Origin: G963556115 sp963677015
GTDB lineage: Bacteria; Planctomycetota; SZUA-567
Direction: 5' to 3'
Assembly: GCA_963677015.1 (NCBI GenBank)
Contig: OY781533.1
Location: forward strand, 2,418,001-2,482,000
Length of the DNA stretch: 64,000 nucleotides
This document shows, in pieces, positions 19,201 to 27,262 of the stretch. The translations under genes were made by a program, and so were the position numbers. The notes beneath the pieces are model-generated. The model saw only the letters and a program-made list of their open reading frames with translations. It had not been told where the DNA came from and did not search any database. The stretch's first letter is position 1; each line of letters starts with the position of its first letter.

Positions 19201-20039
19201 ATATTCTCGTAATGAGTCATGATCTGATCACAGACAGCCTCAGAGAGTCTGGCTCCGGTACGGACAACCGGCTCATTGGTCGCTTCATCCATGATAGGAG
19301 TTACCAGTACCGCACCTTCAAGGTCTACCGCACTCTTAGGAGTAAGCGCTACCTCTTCACAGGCATAAAATGCCTTGAGAATATCGGCATCGGTATCAAG
19401 ATATACCTCTTTCTGTACCACACCGTCGTCATCAACATACTCGCTGCAGGCAAGAGCTCTGAGGAACATGGTTGCAGGAATTTTTCCAGAACGGTCGATA
19501 CGAACAGCAAGCTCATCTTTACTTGTAACCTCAACCTGAATCCAGCTGCCGCGTTCCGGAATAATACGGCAGGCATGGAGTTCCTTACCTGAAGTATGCT
19601 TGCTGACAGAGAAATCAACACCCGGAGAACGCTGAATCTGAGTTACAATAACACGCTCAGCACCATTGATAATGAATTCACCGCCACCAATCATCAGTGG
19701 AATTTCTCCCATATACACCCACTCGTCTGTAGGTTCGGTACGATTCAGACGTACCCGAATCTTCAGTGGTGAGCCATATGTCTGCTTGAGCTGCCGGCAC
19801 TCCTCGGGAGTGTAGCGTGGAGGGTTCAGCTGATACTCAAGATACTCCAGACTGATTGTTCCATCATAACTTTCAATTGGAAAAACTTCACGAAAAGCAG
19901 ACTCAAGTCCTTCATCAATTCTCTCAGACGGCGGTACATCTGCCTGGAGAAAATCAGCATAAAACTTGCGTTGTGTTTCCATCAGGTCAGGCAGTTCAAG
20001 TACCTGAAAAGCCTTTCCATAATAGCGGGTATTATCCAT
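16245..20039 (-). CDS. rpoB: DNA-directed RNA polymerase subunit beta
   Basis: 1264 residues. Conserved beta segments are present in order: NGAERVIVTQIQRSPGV, the rifampicin-region DQSNPLSQLVHERRLSALGPGG, HYGRVCPVETPEGTNIGLI, GDKMAGRHGNKGVV and the C-terminal GGQRFGEMEVWALEAYGA. In the rifampicin region the sensitive-type Asp, His and Ser residues appear intact. AAGGA sits just before the ATG. A 528-base spacer separates it from rplL. Confidence 0.99.
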   Translation of the reverse strand: MDNTRYYGKAFQVLELPDLMETQRKFYADFLQADVPPSERIDEGLESAFREVFPIESYDGTISLEYLEYQLNPPRYTPEECRQLKQTYGSPLKIRVRLNRTEPTDEWVYMGEIPLMIGGGEFIINGAERVIVTQIQRSPGVDFSVSKHTSGKELHACRIIPERGSWIQVEVTSKDELAVRIDRSGKIPATMFLRALACSEYVDDDGVVQKEVYLDTDADILKAFYACEEVALTPKSAVDLEGAVLVTPIMDEATNEPVVRTGARLSEAVCDQIMTHYENMRQEKENKTGTSVAPEPIVIDVIRASDLHDPLILNTLISDDSHSHEQALIKLYQKLRPGTPANLTKAWELFSERFFDPKRYSFGEIGRFRLNRKFGVDEDANEILTVSDFANICSYIVKLRAGEGIIDDIDHLENRRVRTIKDLVVNELRTSLNKLRRGVREQMVIKDIDEVQPHQLINATTVSSAIDYFFARGELSQVVDQSNPLSQLVHERRLSALGPGGLNRKRAGFEVRDVHTSHYGRVCPVETPEGTNIGLIVSLANFSSINDMGYLVTPYYVVKDCKVTGELVYLRADQEKDHWIGQADINVDAVGNILTERCICRYAEDFVMCNREQLTLIDVAPNQLVGVSSSLIPFLEHDDANRALMGSNMQRQAVPLVIPDKPLVATGMEADVCRNSGMVVRAKEAGVVTYADSLQIRVSSTELPEGERTYILHKYKGLNDGTTLNQQPMVRVGQEVSIGDPLSEGAATNGGVLALGKNVRIAFLSYEGCNFEDAIIVSERLIIKDTFTSVHIEEFSVEIRETKVGSEEITRDIPGVSEAALANLDETGLVAIGTKVKPGDILVGKIAPKAKSEFSSEEKLLRAIFGRAGEDVKNDSLTVPPGTDGYVIRVNRFSRRKPTTDEEKKALKLQVSQIKGETAVKVAEEIKLKFKRLYDLLGDYPVNKRTGKVLRPSRTGDYERLVELQEHSSVVDLDLPAESRDEAIAICLEHDRRIDFLESRMEVEIGRLKRGDELKPGVLELVKVYVAIKRKLSVGDKMAGRHGNKGVVARILPEEDMPYLEDGTPMEMMLNPLGVPSRMNVGQILEIHLGWAAHELGFRAITPVFDGASEAEVVEALKEAGLPDDGKARLYDGKTGDTFDETVTVGFMYMLKLHHLVAEKIHARATGPYSLITQQPLGGKARNGGQRFGEMEVWALEAYGAASVLQELLTVKSDDVDGRTKIYEAMVKGETSVEPGMPVSFDVLCNEIRGIGLNIRLEKADELD

Positions 20040-20306
20040 TCCTTCAAGTCCTCAACTTACAGCAGTCTATTATTAATAGACCTAGTTTATACTTAAAATA
20101 CGACAAAAAAACACCAAGTTTCACAGCGAAAAACCTTCTGTTAGTCTCCGGTCAGAAGCAATGCAGCCGGACACAACCAATCAATTTTAAACCATGAAGC
20201 TTCCAATATTTACTCAAAGATCACCCAAACGGCAAAAATTCAAGCAATTATCCTGCTTTATGCAAAAAAACTGCTGAAAAAATTATTTTTTCTCAAACCG
20301 ATAAAT

Positions 20307-20352
20307 GCATAAAAACCTTGTTAAGTTTGACTCAAATCAAACTCACAAGGTT
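20307..20352 (-). terminator. Attenuator-like hairpin upstream of rpoB
   Basis: On the minus strand AACCTTGT.AGTTTGA pairs with TCAAACT..ACAAGGTT across a five-base loop, with one bulge, then TTTTTAT. It lies between rplL and rpoB, where Escherichia coli has a partial terminator that lowers rpoBC expression relative to the ribosomal genes. The same role here is inferred from position and shape. Confidence 0.65.
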
Positions 20353-20521
20353 AAAAACTGTAATAAACAGTCAATTAAAAAAAAGTTTCAAACCTTCCAC
20401 AAACTCCAGGGTTCGTATGCTACCCTCGCAAATCCGCTTCAGCTCCGCTTTTTTATTTGTCTTGCTTCTAGATAACGCTCATAACTGGAAATCAGTACCG
20501 CTCAACCGTTTTCAACTATAA

Positions 20522-20550
20522 GCGCTATCTAGAAAACCTAGATAAGCGCG
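20522..20550 (-). repeat. Inverted repeat just after rplL
   Basis: GCGCTTATCTAG and CTAGATA.GCGC form a near-perfect stem around a GTTTT loop, 18 bases after the rplL stop, without a T-run. The position would suit an mRNA processing or stabilising site in the rplL-rpoB spacer. Confidence 0.55.
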
Positions 20551-20567
20551 TAATACTATTTTCGCAA

Positions 20568-20975
20568 CTATTTGATTGTAACAGTTGCACCAGCTTCTTC
20601 AAGAGTAGCCTTGATCTTGTCAGCTTCGTCCTTCTCAATGTTTTCCTTAACAGGAGCAGGAGCACCGTCAACAAGAGCCTTAGCTTCCTTAAGACCAAGA
20701 CCGGTGATTTCACGAACAGCCTTGATAACATTGATCTTTGAACCGCCAGGAGCAGTCAGTTCAACAGTAACAGTTGAAGGGCCAGAATCTTCCTCACCAC
20801 CTGCAGCAGCAGCTGGACCAGCCATAACAACAGCGCCGCCTGCAGCAGCTTCAATACCATACTCTTCCTTAAGGTAATCAGAAAGTTCCTTAGCCTGTAG
20901 AAGTGACAGAGCAACGATCTTGTCGCCTAGTTCTTTGATCTCTGCGCTGAATTCTTTAGTAGCTTCTTCGCTCAT
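20568..20975 (-). CDS. rplL: 50S ribosomal protein L7/L12
   Basis: 135 residues. An N-terminal dimerisation helix region (about 1-40), an Ala/Gly-rich hinge (AAAGGAVVMAGPAAAAGG) and the globular C-terminal domain with KINVIKAVREITGLGLKEAK and LVDGAPAPVKENI. It forms the flexible stalk that recruits translation factors through L10. GGAGATTTAAA precedes the ATG. It lies about 104 bases after rplJ. Confidence 0.98.
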   Translation of the reverse strand: MSEEATKEFSAEIKELGDKIVALSLLQAKELSDYLKEEYGIEAAAGGAVVMAGPAAAAGGEEDSGPSTVTVELTAPGGSKINVIKAVREITGLGLKEAKALVDGAPAPVKENIEKDEADKIKATLEEAGATVTIK

Positions 20976-21079
20976 TTTAAATCTCCGTATACGTAATCTG
21001 CGGGGATATCCCCTTGTAACATTTTAAAATTAATAACAATCGGATAATCAGTTCCAACCCAACCCGGGCGGCAATAAAA

Positions 21080-21601
21080 TTAAGCTGATTTCTCCAACTC
21101 TTCGATACGAGCCTTGATCTGACCGGCGATAGTACCTGCAGGTCCTTTGATAGCCCCGGCGAGATTTGATGCAGGCGATAGTGCCTGTCCAACAATCTGT
21201 GCCTTGAGTTCTTCCTTGGTTGGGCTCTTTGATAAAGTTTTTACCCCTTCTCCATCAAGAATGGTAGCCTCAACAAGTGCACCGTGAATCTTCAGGTTTT
21301 TATTAGCTTTAGCCTTGTCACAAAGAAGACGAGCGATCGCAACCGGATCCTCGCCAAAGGCGAATGCTGTCTGTCCACTGCAGATATCACTTACTTCAGG
21401 AAGTCCTAACTCCTTGAAAGCAATATTAACAACACGATTTTTAACGAAGAGGAATTCAATTCCAGCTTCAGCAAGGTCATCACGCATCTTGCCCTGATCG
21501 GTCAAGTTTACACCTTCATAACCGACAGAAACAACGTTCTCTACCCCGTCAAATCTTGTTTTATATTCTTTAAGAAGTAATTGATTAACTAAATTTGGCA
21601 T
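21080..21601 (-). CDS. rplJ: 50S ribosomal protein L10
   Basis: 173 residues. L10 anchors L7/L12 dimers to the ribosome. Matching segments: NLTDQGKMRDDLAEAG, FLFVKNRVVNIAFKELG near the rRNA-binding face, and a helical C-terminus (GTIAGQIKARIEELEKSA) suited to L7/L12 binding. It follows rplA after only 14 bases, so the long L10-binding leader known from Escherichia coli is absent here. Confidence 0.95.
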   Translation of the reverse strand: MPNLVNQLLLKEYKTRFDGVENVVSVGYEGVNLTDQGKMRDDLAEAGIEFLFVKNRVVNIAFKELGLPEVSDICSGQTAFAFGEDPVAIARLLCDKAKANKNLKIHGALVEATILDGEGVKTLSKSPTKEELKAQIVGQALSPASNLAGAIKGPAGTIAGQIKARIEELEKSA

Positions 21602-21615
21602 AACCTTTTACTCCC

Positions 21616-22299
21616 TTATAATGCGATTTTAACACCTGGGCCCATTGTTGATGAAAGTGTGATATTAGTTACAAAATCACCCTTAATAACAGCAGGTCTC
21701 AGTGAAACAATATGTTTAATCGCAGCATTAACATTTTCAGCAAGCTTCGCCTGATCAAAGCTGGCCTTTCCAACGATCAGGTGGACATTGCCTTCCTTAT
21801 CGTTACGGAATTCAATCTTGCCGGCTGAGAAATCAGCTACAGCCTGAGCTACCTTATCAGTAACAGTACCACTCTTAGGACTAGGCATCATACCTTTAGG
21901 TCCAAGAACCTTACCGAGCTTACCTACAAAACGCATCATTGCAGGATGGCAGATAGCGATATCAAAGTCAAGCCAGCCTTTTTCGATCTTGGCAACAAGA
22001 TCCTGACCGCCCACTTCGATAGCACCGTTAGCAGTAGCAGCTTCAGCTTCCTCACCTTCACAAAACGCAATAACGCGGACAGACTTACCAGTACCGTTAG
22101 GCAGAGAAAAACTGCCACGCACCAGCTGGTCAGCCTGCTTTGTGTCGATATTGAGCTTTAAAGCAAGATCTACAGTCTCGTCAAACTTGGCGGAGGCAGC
22201 AGTTTTCACTACTTTCACAGCATCGTCTACAGAATGCAGTTCGAGCCTATCCAAGCCGTCTGAGGCTTTTTCGAATCTTTTACTTATTTTTCTAGTCAT
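21616..22299 (-). CDS. rplA: 50S ribosomal protein L1
   Basis: 227 residues, normal length. L1 forms the mobile stalk at the E site and is a translational repressor of its own mRNA in many bacteria. Visible L1 signatures: KFDETVDLALKLNIDTK, GTGKSVRVIAFCEGEEA, LGKVLGPKGMMPSPKSGTV and FRNDKEGNVHLIVGKASF. It follows rplK after 23 bases and GGGAGC precedes the ATG. Confidence 0.98.
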   Translation of the reverse strand: MTRKISKRFEKASDGLDRLELHSVDDAVKVVKTAASAKFDETVDLALKLNIDTKQADQLVRGSFSLPNGTGKSVRVIAFCEGEEAEAATANGAIEVGGQDLVAKIEKGWLDFDIAICHPAMMRFVGKLGKVLGPKGMMPSPKSGTVTDKVAQAVADFSAGKIEFRNDKEGNVHLIVGKASFDQAKLAENVNAAIKHIVSLRPAVIKGDFVTNITLSSTMGPGVKIAL

Positions 22300-22322
22300 T
22301 TGACATGCTCCCAGACTTTTAA

Positions 22323-22754
22323 TTAGTCCTCAATCTCGATACCCATACTACGAGCAGTACCGGCAATAATGCGCACTGCCTGATCGACGTCACGAGCGTT
22401 GAGGTCATTCTTTTTAACTTCAACAATTTCCTCGAGTTGCTTACGAGAAACCTTACCTACTTTTTTGCGGTTGGGCTCACCTGATCCGCTCTCAATTCCC
22501 AGAGCTTTCAACAAGAGAACAGCAGCTGGAGGACTCTTAATGATGAAGTCAAAAGATTTATCGGCATAAACACTGATTTCAACAGGACAAACAGTCCCCT
22601 TCATCTCAGCGGTAGCAGCGTTAAATCTCTGAACAAAGTCTCCAACAGGAACCTGATGCTGACCTAGAGCAGGACCTACAGGAGGTGCTGGTGTTGCTGC
22701 GCCGCCTGGAACCTGCAACTTGATAAGTGCAACCACTTCTTTTTCTTTGGCCAT
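22323..22754 (-). CDS. rplK: 50S ribosomal protein L11
   Basis: 143 residues. L11 binds 23S rRNA at the GTPase-associated centre. Clear motifs: IKLQVPGGAATPAPPVGPAL, GQHQVPVGDFVQRFNA, FIIKSPPAAVLLLKALG and the C-terminal RDVDQAVRIIAGTARSMGI. TTGGAGTAG lies before the ATG. A 145-base spacer separates it from nusG; I could not pick out an L1-binding site there. Confidence 0.98.
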   Translation of the reverse strand: MAKEKEVVALIKLQVPGGAATPAPPVGPALGQHQVPVGDFVQRFNAATAEMKGTVCPVEISVYADKSFDFIIKSPPAAVLLLKALGIESGSGEPNRKKVGKVSRKQLEEIVEVKKNDLNARDVDQAVRIIAGTARSMGIEIED

Positions 22755-22899
22755 AATTCAAACTACTCCAAAACATATGGGTCTGAAGCTGACCCAATTA
22801 TTTAAAACAGCAGTGTCCACCATTCCCAGCAAGTGCGTAATGCCAGGCAACACCACTAAATACAGGAAAGAAAACAAAGATTCGGGCATCACTCCAGAA

Positions 22900-23430
22900 T
22901 CACGTTCTCTCCACCTGATAAAACTCAAGTTCAACCGGGGTTGAACGTCCGAAAATATGTACTACTACACGCACGACACCCTTTTCAGGATATACTTCTT
23001 CAACCAGTCCTTCAAAGTTCTCAAAAGGACCTTCTTTAATTCTAACCTTATGCCCGGCTTCAAACTCAACCTTAGGCTTTGGTTTTTCTTTTTCACTGTC
23101 AACACTATCAAGGATACGGTTAATTTCTTCCTCTGGAAGCGGCACCGGCTCATGAGGATTTGCACTTACAAATCCACTCACACCACTGGTATCATTGATA
23201 ACATACCACGCTTCATCGGAGAAATCCATCTCAATAAAGAGATAACCGGGGTAGGTCTTCTGCTCAACAATCCGCTTCTTGCCGGAACGAATTTCCTGAA
23301 CACTTTCCTTAGGAATAAGGATCTCGCGAATTTGTTCACCGAGTCCCTTACTCTTTATCTGCTCCAGCATGAGGTTTCTGATTTTCTCTTCCCGCTCAGG
23401 CTGAACTTTAACTGTATACCATGTACCCAT
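22900..23430 (-). CDS. nusG: Transcription termination/antitermination factor NusG
   Basis: 176 residues. An N-terminal NGN domain (MGTWYTVKVQPEREEKI, KTYPGYLFIEMDFSDEAW) binds RNA polymerase, and a C-terminal KOW domain (AGHKVRIKEGPFENFEGLV) contacts Rho or S10. Length is standard with no inserted domain. AAGGGGTATC precedes the ATG. It sits in the usual secE-nusG-rplK order. Confidence 0.98.
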   Translation of the reverse strand: MGTWYTVKVQPEREEKIRNLMLEQIKSKGLGEQIREILIPKESVQEIRSGKKRIVEQKTYPGYLFIEMDFSDEAWYVINDTSGVSGFVSANPHEPVPLPEEEINRILDSVDSEKEKPKPKVEFEAGHKVRIKEGPFENFEGLVEEVYPEKGVVRVVVHIFGRSTPVELEFYQVERT

Positions 23431-23551
23431 TTAGATACCCCTTTTTAATACTATATGCAACAGACTTTAGCACACAACCGGTAAATTACAATCTTTTTCG
23501 GATTTACCGACAATCCGCCAGCGTCTGATATATTCTACCAACAAAAATAAA

Positions 23552-23989
23552 CTACGCCAGAAGCCACTGCAGGATATGCTTAGCCAGAACATTTTCCAGA
23601 ACAGTATCCACAAGACCAATATAGATAGTAAGGAAAATAACGGTTACAATCACCACATAAGTAGCACCCCAGGCCTCGGCCTTTGGATCAAACAGCGGCA
23701 ACGCATCCGGCCAGACAACCTTACGCAGCTCTACATCCACATCAATCAGAAAATCACTGCTCTTCGCTGAAAAGAATGAAAGATATATCGCAAAAGCCGA
23801 AATAGCCAGAAAAATAACAATAGCTCCGATAAATGCATGATTCAAGAACAAAGAAGATAATGACGCACTTGACGCGTCTTCAATAGACAACTGCCATCTG
23901 TACCAACTGAACCCTGAGTAAAGCGCCATGATAACCCCGATAATAACCGCTCCGGCTCTGGTCACCTTTCCTTGCTTTTCCTTATGCAT
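23552..23989 (-). CDS. secE: Preprotein translocase subunit SecE, three membrane segments
   Basis: 145 residues from ATG at 23989, which follows GCGGGGAC; the frame stays open 63 bases further upstream without a better start. Three membrane segments are predicted near 15-35, 48-72 and 108-135. Before the last comes the conserved amphipathic helix and hinge (VELRKVVWPDA). SecE clamps the SecY channel. Many bacterial SecE proteins have a single segment; the three-segment form resembles that of enterobacteria. Confidence 0.93.
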   Translation of the reverse strand: MHKEKQGKVTRAGAVIIGVIMALYSGFSWYRWQLSIEDASSASLSSLFLNHAFIGAIVIFLAISAFAIYLSFFSAKSSDFLIDVDVELRKVVWPDALPLFDPKAEAWGATYVVIVTVIFLTIYIGLVDTVLENVLAKHILQWLLA

Positions 23990-24109
23990 TACTGTCCCCG
24001 CTTCTATATTAATATTATATAAATAAAATAAACACCTGCCACACAATAACAATCACCAGCAAAAGCCCGGAACTGTCAACAACAAGTGATAACCTATAAA
24101 TAGACTTAT

Positions 24110-24138
24110 GTAGAGTGCCATCAATAACGGCACTCTAC
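24110..24138 (-). other. Hairpin between tRNA-Trp and secE
   Basis: A perfect 10-bp stem (GTAGAGTGCC with its complement) around a nine-base loop, 27 bases after the tRNA-Trp 3' end on the minus strand. There is no T-run, so an RNA processing or stabilising element is more likely than a terminator. Confidence 0.5.
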
Positions 24139-24164
24139 AAGACTTTACAACCTGCATAATATTT

Positions 24165-24240
24165 TGGCAGGGGCGGAGGGACTTGAACCCCCAGCCGCTG
24201 GTTTTGGAAACCAGTGCTCTGCCAATTGAGCTACACCCCT
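24165..24240 (-). tRNA. tRNA-Trp (anticodon CCA)
   Basis: Minus-strand cloverleaf of 76 bases with encoded CCA. The acceptor AGGGGTG pairs with CGCCCCT (one G-T pair). The anticodon stem CTGGT/ACCAG encloses the loop TTCCAAA, giving anticodon CCA, and the T-arm carries GTTCAAGTC. It lies between tuf and secE, a common arrangement. The usual rpmG (L33) gene is not found here. Confidence 0.97.
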
Positions 24241-24346
24241 GCATTAATACAGTCAGCAGTCCGATCTCTACCCTAACCAATTTAAGGACCGGACCACAAA
24301 ATTATATTTCTTTACTCACGCTGCTAAAGAGCAGCCGCAAAGTTAA

Positions 24347-25549
24347 CTACTCGATGATTGTGGTAACAACACCAGAACCAACAGTTCTGCCGCCTTCACG
24401 GATAGCAAAACGCAGCTGTTCTTCCATAGCGATAGCATCGATAAGTTCGATATCCATAGTGATGTTATCACCAGGCATTACCATCTCTACACCTTCAGGA
24501 AGGATTGCCTTACCGGTTACGTCGGTTGTACGGAAGTAGAACTGTGGACGGTAACCGCTGAAGAATGGAGTGTGACGACCACCTTCTTCTGAAGTCAGCA
24601 CATATACCTCACCCTTAAACTTCTTGTGTGGAGTAATGCTGTTTGGAGCACAAAGTACCATACCGCGGGTTACCGCACTCTTCTCAATACCACGAAGAAG
24701 AACACCAAGGTTATCACCTGGAACACCCTGATCAAGTGTCTTCTGGAACATCTCAACACCTGTACATACTGTTTCCTGAGTTACACCCAGACCAACGATC
24801 TGTACCTTGTCCTGCATCTTGATAGTACCACGCTCTACACGACCGGTTACTACTGTACCACGACCCTTGATGCTGAATACGTCCTCGATAGGCATTAGGA
24901 AAGGCTTGTCATCTTCACGCTCTGGAATATCGAAGTACTCGTCCATAGTGTCAAGAAGAAGCTTGATGCCGCTGGTCTCGTCATCTGGATTCTCAATAGC
25001 CTTAAGAGCAGAACCTCTGATGATTGGAAGATCATCCCCTGGGAAATCATACTTGCTCAAAAGCTCACGGATCTCCATCTCTACAAGCTCAACAAGCTCT
25101 TCTTCACCTTCCATCAGGTCGCACTTGTTAAGAAAAACAAGTACCTTTGGCACTGCTACCTGACGGGCAAGAAGGATGTGCTCACGAGTCTGTGGCATAG
25201 GTCCTGATGGAGCTTCAACAACAAGAATAGCGCCGTCCATCTGAGCCGCACCGGTAATCATGTTCTTTACGTAGTCAGCGTGACCTGGGCAGTCAACGTG
25301 AGCGTAGTGACGGTTTTCAGATTCGTATTCAACGTGTGAAGTAGCGATAGTAAGAATCTTGGTAGCATCACGACGACCCTGTGATTCAGAAGCCTTAGCA
25401 ACTTCATCATAAGCAATAGCCGCACCGCCGTAAAGATTAGCAGATACAGTTGTAAGAGCCGCAGTTGTTGTTGTCTTACCATGGTCAACGTGACCAATTG
25501 TACCAACGTTGATGTGTGGCTTGGTTCTCTGGAATGTTTCTTTTGCCAT
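24347..25549 (-). CDS. tuf: Elongation factor Tu with divergent switch I
   Basis: 400 residues. EF-Tu carries aminoacyl-tRNA to the ribosome with GTP. The P-loop GHVDHGKT (19-26), DCPGHADYVKNM, NKCD and the two beta-barrel domains are all normal. Switch I (about 48-68) is not: in place of the near-universal PEEKARGITI it reads SESQGRRDATKILTI. The magnesium-contacting threonine appears kept (T67). The frame is clean on both sides, so a simple sequencing error is unlikely. AGGAGAAATCC precedes the ATG. tRNA-Thr upstream probably shares its transcript. Confidence 0.97.
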   Translation of the reverse strand: MAKETFQRTKPHINVGTIGHVDHGKTTTTAALTTVSANLYGGAAIAYDEVAKASESQGRRDATKILTIATSHVEYESENRHYAHVDCPGHADYVKNMITGAAQMDGAILVVEAPSGPMPQTREHILLARQVAVPKVLVFLNKCDLMEGEEELVELVEMEIRELLSKYDFPGDDLPIIRGSALKAIENPDDETSGIKLLLDTMDEYFDIPEREDDKPFLMPIEDVFSIKGRGTVVTGRVERGTIKMQDKVQIVGLGVTQETVCTGVEMFQKTLDQGVPGDNLGVLLRGIEKSAVTRGMVLCAPNSITPHKKFKGEVYVLTSEEGGRHTPFFSGYRPQFYFRTTDVTGKAILPEGVEMVMPGDNITMDIELIDAIAMEEQLRFAIREGGRTVGSGVVTTIIE

Positions 25550-25941
25550 TGGATTTCTCCTAAAATAAATATCTTAATACCCAAAACAATATTATAAAAT
25601 AAAAGGCTTTGTTAAAATCAACTTTCACACAAGCCGCAATTCACATCAAAGTCAAACTTCTTCAAGCTAACAGCCGCTATACCGTAAAATCAACCCCAAA
25701 CTACAGACTGACAACAAATTACATCCCCGGTACAATCTCAGCAAGTGTCATAATTTACAGCAGACAGTTGAGTTGAAATGTTACACAAAAAAAAGGATTT
25801 TTCAATGAGAAATACTATATTTTCTCATCAAAAAACCAGATTTAAGCAAATACCGATAACCAGTTATACAACTCAAAAAACTTTTATCAAAACCGCTAAC
25901 AAAGCCGGTGACAACGGCTGACACCGTCAATATAAAATAAA

Positions 25942-26017
<76 letters not shown>

Positions 26018-26034
26018 AATTTCCGAGTGGAAGA

Positions 26035-26064
26035 ATAATATATATAATAGCGAAACATTGTCAA
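26035..26064 (-). promoter_or_regulatory. Sigma70-type promoter for tRNA-Thr and probably tuf
   Basis: On the minus strand there is a perfect -35 TTGACA (26059-26064) and a -10 of TATATT after 16 bases or TATTAT after 18 bases. It lies about 20 bases before the tRNA-Thr 5' end, so the tRNA is at the head of the transcript. Confidence 0.75.
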
Positions 26065-26738
26065 GCACTTATGCAATTTTTTTAGCAATATATTCTCAAA
26101 AACTCAGCAAACACCATTTTGCCATTATTATCATTATTACTTCATCATTACATAACATATTATATGTCAGTTTGTTATCATATACAAGACCTCAAATCGT
26201 CATATATCAAAATTTTATTAAATTGCGCCCTGTTTATTCCTGTTTTCCAATTATTTTCACCGACTCTACTAGCAGCACTCCTGTTTAGTAATCACTGATA
26301 ATAAACACAGCAAAACACCCCCAAATCAATCTTTCACAAAGAAATTGCAGCGCACCTCAACTATTCACCATTATCCCCCACGCCACATACTCATGCCAAC
26401 CACATTATAACAGGTCTTCATTCAGGACACTTACCAACGGCTCTTTAACCAAATGAATTTACCCTCCCCTCCCCCAAAAATAACATTTATATTTTATGTC
26501 ATAGAGGGCATTCCAAAAATACAACATGATACCAATTCAAATAACAAATTCTGCAGCTGGAACTTATCCGCTGTAACAAAATTACCAACAAAGTCGTCTA
26601 CATGTATTTCCGGTTTCATTTTATTATTACTCTAATAATCAAAGCGTATATTTTTTGTTGATTTTTATTCCATTATTACATAATCATCTCTGAAATTCAG
26701 CCCAAAAACAAAAAGATATCTTTTTTTGCTTTTCTCTA
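26065..26738. other. Intergenic region, no gene seen
   Basis: AT-rich spacer between the tuf operon promoter and the tRNA-Lys promoter. The short open frames on the plus strand have no ribosome site and no recognisable protein features. I see no RNA gene or repeat. Confidence 0.6.
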
Positions 26739-26766
26739 TTGACAATATTCCCAATTCCCATATACT
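26739..26766 (+). promoter_or_regulatory. Sigma70-type promoter of tRNA-Lys
   Basis: Perfect -35 TTGACA (26739-26744) and -10 TATACT (26761-26766), 16 bases apart. Transcription would begin about 30 bases before the tRNA. Confidence 0.8.
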
Positions 26767-26802
26767 TCTTGAACATTCGTTACTAACGAACAACTTATAT
26801 TC

Positions 26803-26879
26803 GCCCGCTTAGCTCAGCTGGCTAGAGCAATTGACTCTTAATCAATAGGTCCACGGTTCGAATCCGTGAGCGGGTACCA
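26803..26879 (+). tRNA. tRNA-Lys (anticodon CTT), island attachment gene
   Basis: A 77-base cloverleaf with CCA. The acceptor GCCCGCT pairs with AGCGGGT (first pair G-T). The anticodon stem ATTGA/TCAAT encloses CTCTTAA, giving CTT, and the T-arm holds GGTTCGAATCC. Its 3' half and the terminator are repeated at 36990-37093, which marks it as the integration target of the island. Confidence 0.97.
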
Positions 26880-26940
26880 AGACTAGAAGCCGTTAATTCT
26901 TTACTATCTAAAGAGTTAACGGCTTTTTCTTTAGCACAAT
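26834..26940 (+). repeat. Left attachment repeat (tRNA-Lys 3' half plus terminator)
   Basis: This stretch runs from the tRNA-Lys anticodon arm through the terminator and matches 36990-37093 in the same orientation. The match has about seven substitutions and one three-base gap by hand alignment. It bounds the island on the left. Confidence 0.9.
26888..26932 (+). terminator. Rho-independent terminator of tRNA-Lys
   Basis: AGCCGTTAA.TCTTTA pairs with TAAAGA.TTAACGGCT around CTATC, with one G-T pair, followed by TTTTCTTT. A slightly altered copy with a weaker T-run is present in the right attachment repeat. Confidence 0.85.
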
Positions 26941-27262
26941 TTCCCTTGTTAACCCTCCCCTCAAAATCACCAATTTTAGTCATTTTTGAGCAATTTTTAC
27001 CCCAATAATACCCCTTATTATCCCCCTCATTTTCAGGAATAATATTTGCAATATTATCAGTCCCATTCCGCACAACCTTGCTAACACCAAACTCCGGCAA
27101 CATACCAATAGCAGAAGCCTTATCCGCAATCAGAATATGTGTATAATAATTCATGGTAAGATCAATACTGCTATGACGCATTAACCGCTGCGCAACCTGC
27201 GGCTGTACCCCACTTTTTGCCAGCATTGTGCAAAGTGTCTGGCAAACAATCTACATCTATGC

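Larger units (their letters stand above)
20040..20567 (-). other. rplL-rpoB spacer, 528 bases, with two hairpins
   Basis: No gene is visible. The spacer contains an inverted repeat just after rplL and an attenuator-like hairpin nearer rpoB (listed separately). The stretch between them is AT-rich and featureless by eye. Confidence 0.6.
26822..27262 (-). pseudogene. Tyrosine recombinase (integrase) remnant, frameshifted and truncated
   Basis: The open part (start-like ATG at 27226, 134 codons) holds the C-terminal catalytic block of a phage-type integrase: LAKSGVQPQVAQRLMRHSS with the second catalytic His/Arg region, and the nucleophile tyrosine in MNYYTHI. Just upstream, the expected RHTF motif appears in another frame (FARH around 27235-27245), then stops follow, so a frameshift and loss of the N-terminal part are evident. 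The last 35 or so codons are encoded by the antisense of the tRNA-Lys terminator and 3' half, so the attachment site lies inside the gene's 3' end. Not functional as it stands. Confidence 0.85.

Noticed and set aside
24053..24280. Minus-strand open frame of 75 codons across tRNA-Trp
   Set aside because: It overlaps the tRNA and has no coding character.
26058..26288. Small plus-strand open frame upstream of tRNA-Lys
   Set aside because: Overlaps the tRNA-Thr promoter, has no ribosome site and an AT-driven composition.
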